Shown: in pieces, positions 61,277 to 64,000 of the stretch | How the letters are laid out: the number at the start of each line of letters is the position of its first letter | How positions within the stretch are numbered: the stretch's first letter is position 1 | DNA from: Rhabdochlamydiaceae bacterium | Lineage (GTDB): Bacteria; Chlamydiota; Chlamydiia; Chlamydiales; Rhabdochlamydiaceae | Direction: 5' to 3' | Length of the DNA stretch: 64,000 nucleotides | NCBI GenBank assembly: GCA_019745395.1 | Contig: JAIETG010000019.1 | Coordinates: forward strand, 1-64,000 | Made by a program: the position numbers and the translations under genes | The notes under the pieces: generated by a model | Told to the model about the DNA's origin: nothing | Databases searched by the model: none | Seen by the model: the letters and a program-made list of their open reading frames with translations, nothing else

Positions 61277-62482
61277 TTAATGTTTTAAACGAATTTGACT
61301 AAAAAGCCCCTCATGATCAGAAAGCGCTTCTTTTTTTAAAACCTTAGCATCAAATCCCGTTTTTACTAAGCTTGTATGGATCGAATGAGCAGAGTCCTTT
61401 AACAGCATCGTGTGATCTAGGTTTAAAGGACCTGAAACTTTCTTTCCTACAAGATTTGCACTAAAAGCATCGCCATCCCAAGTTTTTTCAGAGGATGGGA
61501 AGGCATCTCCTTTTTGAAAATACCTCTGCCAAAATGATGCCTTATACTCTTGATCATCTAAGTTGAGATCGCCCGTTACGATAGCGCAACGATTTGCGAT
61601 CTTAGATACTTTTTTAGTAATAACATCCATCTGCATTTTTCTTGCCTCTACTTCCTCGATCGTTGGAAATTCTGGGAGCTCAGAATGCTGCATATGGGTT
61701 GCACAAATTGTTGCAAAAGCTTTTCCCTGACTTTCTAGATCAAAAGCAAAGGCACCTTTGCCAGCATGTTTGGTTCTTCCAACCAGCATGTCTTGAGAAA
61801 AAGGGATAAATTCTGGGTGGCTAATTTTATATTTACTCGCAACAAAAATCCCTGAAGAAGTTCCGATCGATTTTGCTCCCATATTGCAATAAAAGTGATT
61901 GTACCCCTTCTTTTTCAGCGCTTGATATAGGGTAAAAGCTGTCTGCACATCAAAAACTTCATACAAGCAATTTACGTCCGCATCCTTTTCTAAAATCTTC
62001 TCAATTACGCTTCCTAACCTCATGTGCCAAGGAGTAACTCCCCCATCACTAATGGGATATCCAGCTCCTATACAACACACATTCCAAGAAAGAAGAGAAA
62101 AGGATTGATCCCAAGGAAGTGTTTTATCCTTTTTATCTCCTTGTAGATAGATAAATGGAGTCGGCTGTGTTTGCATTCCTACATAACGCAGACCGATACC
62201 CATAGGCGTTGTAACCAATGCAACAGAGGTAAGTCCTGCAAGACCGACCAACAAAAAAGCTTTCCTTGCAAAATTCGTTATACGACTTGCCATAGGATGC
62301 AAAACTTCTACAATCTGCAAACGCCTAAAAAATTCATGTCCCTTACATAGGGGATCTGTAAAGTACGAGGCTGTCAAAAAACAGGTCTTAGCAATTTCTC
62401 CATACACCAACTTTTTAGAAAGATGAAGATTTGGCAAGGAAATTTGTATAGATGTATTGGGAAGTATTTTAGAAATATTCAT
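61277..62482 (-). CDS. Membrane-anchored endonuclease/exonuclease/phosphatase-fold protein
   Basis: A 401-residue protein. Residues 70-100 are hydrophobic (KAFLLVGLAGLTSVALVTT) and probably a membrane anchor; there is no N-terminal signal peptide. From about 130 the EEP (DNase I-like) fold is plain: FSLLSWNVCC, a metal-binding Glu in CLYEVFD, ICATHMQHSE (His), IVTGDLNLDDQE (Asp-x-Asn), PLNLDHTML (Asp-His) and LSDHEGLFSQI (terminal Ser-Asp-His). Members include neutral sphingomyelinases, inositol-5-phosphatases and nucleases. The missing signal peptide, membrane anchor and neighbouring PI-kinase-like gene favour a host lipid substrate, but this is inference. Confidence 0.85.
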   Translation of the reverse strand: MNISKILPNTSIQISLPNLHLSKKLVYGEIAKTCFLTASYFTDPLCKGHEFFRRLQIVEVLHPMASRITNFARKAFLLVGLAGLTSVALVTTPMGIGLRYVGMQTQPTPFIYLQGDKKDKTLPWDQSFSLLSWNVCCIGAGYPISDGGVTPWHMRLGSVIEKILEKDADVNCLYEVFDVQTAFTLYQALKKKGYNHFYCNMGAKSIGTSSGIFVASKYKISHPEFIPFSQDMLVGRTKHAGKGAFAFDLESQGKAFATICATHMQHSELPEFPTIEEVEARKMQMDVITKKVSKIANRCAIVTGDLNLDDQEYKASFWQRYFQKGDAFPSSEKTWDGDAFSANLVGKKVSGPLNLDHTMLLKDSAHSIHTSLVKTGFDAKVLKKEALSDHEGLFSQIRLKH

Positions 62483-62572
62483 AAAATCCTGTAGAGAAAT
62501 AGGAAATTGAAGAGGATAGCAAAATATAAAGATTTTATAAAGAAAAAGAACTTATTTATACTGTGAAATTTT

Positions 62573-64000
62573 TCATTCTTGAGGCATCGATAGGTTATGA
62601 TGGTGTAAATAGATCCCGATTTCCTGATTAATAGTCTGAATAAAATTGAGATCATCCATTAAAAGAGGGCGCTCTTTTTCAGGAACATAAGCAAGAACTG
62701 CTAATGTATTTTCAGAGAACTTTATAGGAAAATACATCCCTTGAGCTAAAGAAAGCGTATCTGTTGACCAACCCCCTATTTTTCCTTTTTGAAATACCCA
62801 AAGAGCGGCAGCTTTTTCTCTTTCGGTTTGAAAAACAGCAAAAGAGCTGTCAAAAATCAGCTGGTGATTGGCATCTTGTAAAAAAATCGCGAATTCTCCA
62901 GAAAAGCGATGGGAAAGTCGACGGCAAATACTTTCCCGAAGAATGTTAAAATCTACAGCTGCCGCAATCTCTTTTTCAATCTCATAAAGTAGCTCGACAA
63001 CTGCCTCGCGTCTATACAAAAATTGTTTTTGTTTGCGCATTCGACTTGTAAGACTTCCTAAAATTGCGGCGGTACAAAAATATATACCCACTAAAATACA
63101 GTCTTCTGGATCGGAAATCTTTGCCGTAAAAATAGGAGGGATGAAAAGAAAATCCCAGCAGATAGCGCTAAAGAGTGCGGCTAAGAGCACAGGACCCAAG
63201 CCTACAAAAAGGCTTAATGTCAAAATCTCTAACAGAAAAATAAATCCAACAGACTTATAATCGATGACGTGTCGAATCAACAAACCAATAACAGTAATAC
63301 AGACTGTAGATCCCAAAACTAGTGCATAGTCTTTCCAAGTACTTGAAAAAAAAGAAGATGAAAAAAATGAAGAGTTCGTAACCTCAGAATTCTCTTGTCT
63401 TAGGATTAAAATATCGATCTGTTTGTTTTCATTTTCCAAACGATACAAAAAATGCTTTTGAAAAATGTTCCAAAATTTTCGAGTCTCTACAGGACGTCCT
63501 ATAACAAGACGGGTGATTTCTTTATTTTTGGCAACTCTTTGTAAAGCTGTCTCCACATCAAGATCATACGTGGTAATCACCTCAGCCCCTAGCTCTCGCG
63601 CCAATTGAAAATGTCGATGCAATCTTTTTTGGTCTGTATCGTTTAAAGACTCTCCATGGCTTACATAAATAGCCACCCAAGGAGCATCTAATTCAAAAGC
63701 CAAACGTCTAGTTGCTCGAATTAGTTTCTCTGAAGAGGGACTGGTGCTAATTGCAACCATAAGACGCTCTCTAGCTTTCCAGGTTTTCCCCTGAAAAACC
63801 CCATGTAAATCATGTTCTACTTTTTCTGCGACAAAACGAAGCGTAAGGTTTCGTAAAACCGTTAAATTTTCTTCCCTAAAAAAGTTATCCACTGCGATCT
63901 TGACCTTTAAATCCCCTACATAGACTTTTCCTTCCTGCAAGCGCTCTAAAAGTTCATAAGGAGCAATGTCAACGAGCTCGATGATATCAGCTCTTTCTAG
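62573..64000 (-). CDS. KdpD-like sensor without kinase domain, 5'-partial
   Basis: The frame is open to the window edge, so the N-terminus (the usual KdpD ATPase-like domain) lies beyond. The visible 475 residues begin with ELVDIAPYELLERL-QEGKVY, typical of the end of the KdpD domain. Then come a USP-type nucleotide-binding domain (LMVAISTSPSSEKLIRATRR, LVIGRP), a four-helix DUF4118 membrane segment (about residues 215-315), and a GAF-like domain. The protein stops at 62573 without H-box or ATPase. Short KdpD forms are known in a few bacteria, where they sense K+ or turgor without phosphorylation. No kdpFABC or kdpE is in the window. Confidence 0.85.
   Translation of the reverse strand, partial: LERADIIELVDIAPYELLERLQEGKVYVGDLKVKIAVDNFFREENLTVLRNLTLRFVAEKVEHDLHGVFQGKTWKARERLMVAISTSPSSEKLIRATRRLAFELDAPWVAIYVSHGESLNDTDQKRLHRHFQLARELGAEVITTYDLDVETALQRVAKNKEITRLVIGRPVETRKFWNIFQKHFLYRLENENKQIDILILRQENSEVTNSSFFSSSFFSSTWKDYALVLGSTVCITVIGLLIRHVIDYKSVGFIFLLEILTLSLFVGLGPVLLAALFSAICWDFLFIPPIFTAKISDPEDCILVGIYFCTAAILGSLTSRMRKQKQFLYRREAVVELLYEIEKEIAAAVDFNILRESICRRLSHRFSGEFAIFLQDANHQLIFDSSFAVFQTEREKAAALWVFQKGKIGGWSTDTLSLAQGMYFPIKFSENTLAVLAYVPEKERPLLMDDLNFIQTINQEIGIYLHHHNLSMPQE

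Overview
The window looks like a chromosome segment of a large-genome, non-Chlamydiaceae member of the Chlamydiales, most likely of a Simkania or Rhabdochlamydia type. The evidence is gene content. There is a PknD-type Ser/Thr kinase of exactly chlamydial size behind transaldolase, a UAP-like nucleotidyltransferase, TamA/TamB-like genes, MOMP-like (Lpg1974-type) outer-membrane proteins, a FliO-like secretion protein, two-hairpin (Inc-like) membrane proteins and several eukaryote-like effector candidates. DNA is AT-rich, promoters look like TTGAMW-N17/18-TAWAAT, and several genes start with TTG or GTG. The genus is an inference; no rRNA or tRNA gene is present to test it.

Layout. 1-4.6 kb: the tail of an IS4-like transposase collides with, and appears to have cut off the last strands of, a PATR-repeat autotransporter. 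4.8-9.1 kb: tal-pknD-Nudix operon. 9.4-10.5 kb: two tandem proline-repeat miniproteins behind a duplicated ~190-bp leader. 10.7-17.1 kb: UAP-like enzyme, lysS, lipase-like hydrolase, an orphan protein and a KefB-type antiporter. 17.2-25 kb: an SDR-like protein, a CX5R phosphatase-like effector candidate, a small wHTH-like protein, cysS, and a three-domain PlsC-ACP-AMP-ligase Aas. 25-30.3 kb: two tiny genes, an F-box-like protein, an ABM-fold protein, a collapsed alpha/beta hydrolase, DUF924, an orphan, HAD phosphatase and FliO-like protein. 30.6-33 kb: a hybrid histidine kinase-like protein with duplicated H-box modules and an eroded ATPase. 32.9-40 kb: a tightly packed minus-strand operon valS-nfeD-nfeD2-floA-small protein-Inc-like protein.

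40-50.7 kb is the most distinctive accessory region. After an unknown membrane protein come two porin-plus-glycosidase operons (GH18 with a MOMP-like porin, and a MOMP-like porin with GH3), then a GH18-like protein and a PL14-like polysaccharide lyase that share a leader and N-terminal peptide, and a Cys-rich exported protein. Together they read as an extracellular polysaccharide-processing locus with dedicated outer-membrane pores, unexpected for an obligate intracellular bacterium.

51-64 kb: a cryptic kinase-fold protein, hemL, tamA-tamB, relics of an IscB-like and an IS4-like element, a PI3/PI4-kinase-like effector candidate with a short motif repeated on both sides of the kinase domain, a membrane-anchored endonuclease/exonuclease/phosphatase-fold protein, and a KdpD-like sensor that lacks the kinase module and runs off the window. 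The strongest candidates for undescribed biology are the glycan locus, the group of host-directed phosphoinositide/kinase-like proteins behind similar promoters, and the duplicated-leader miniprotein pair.
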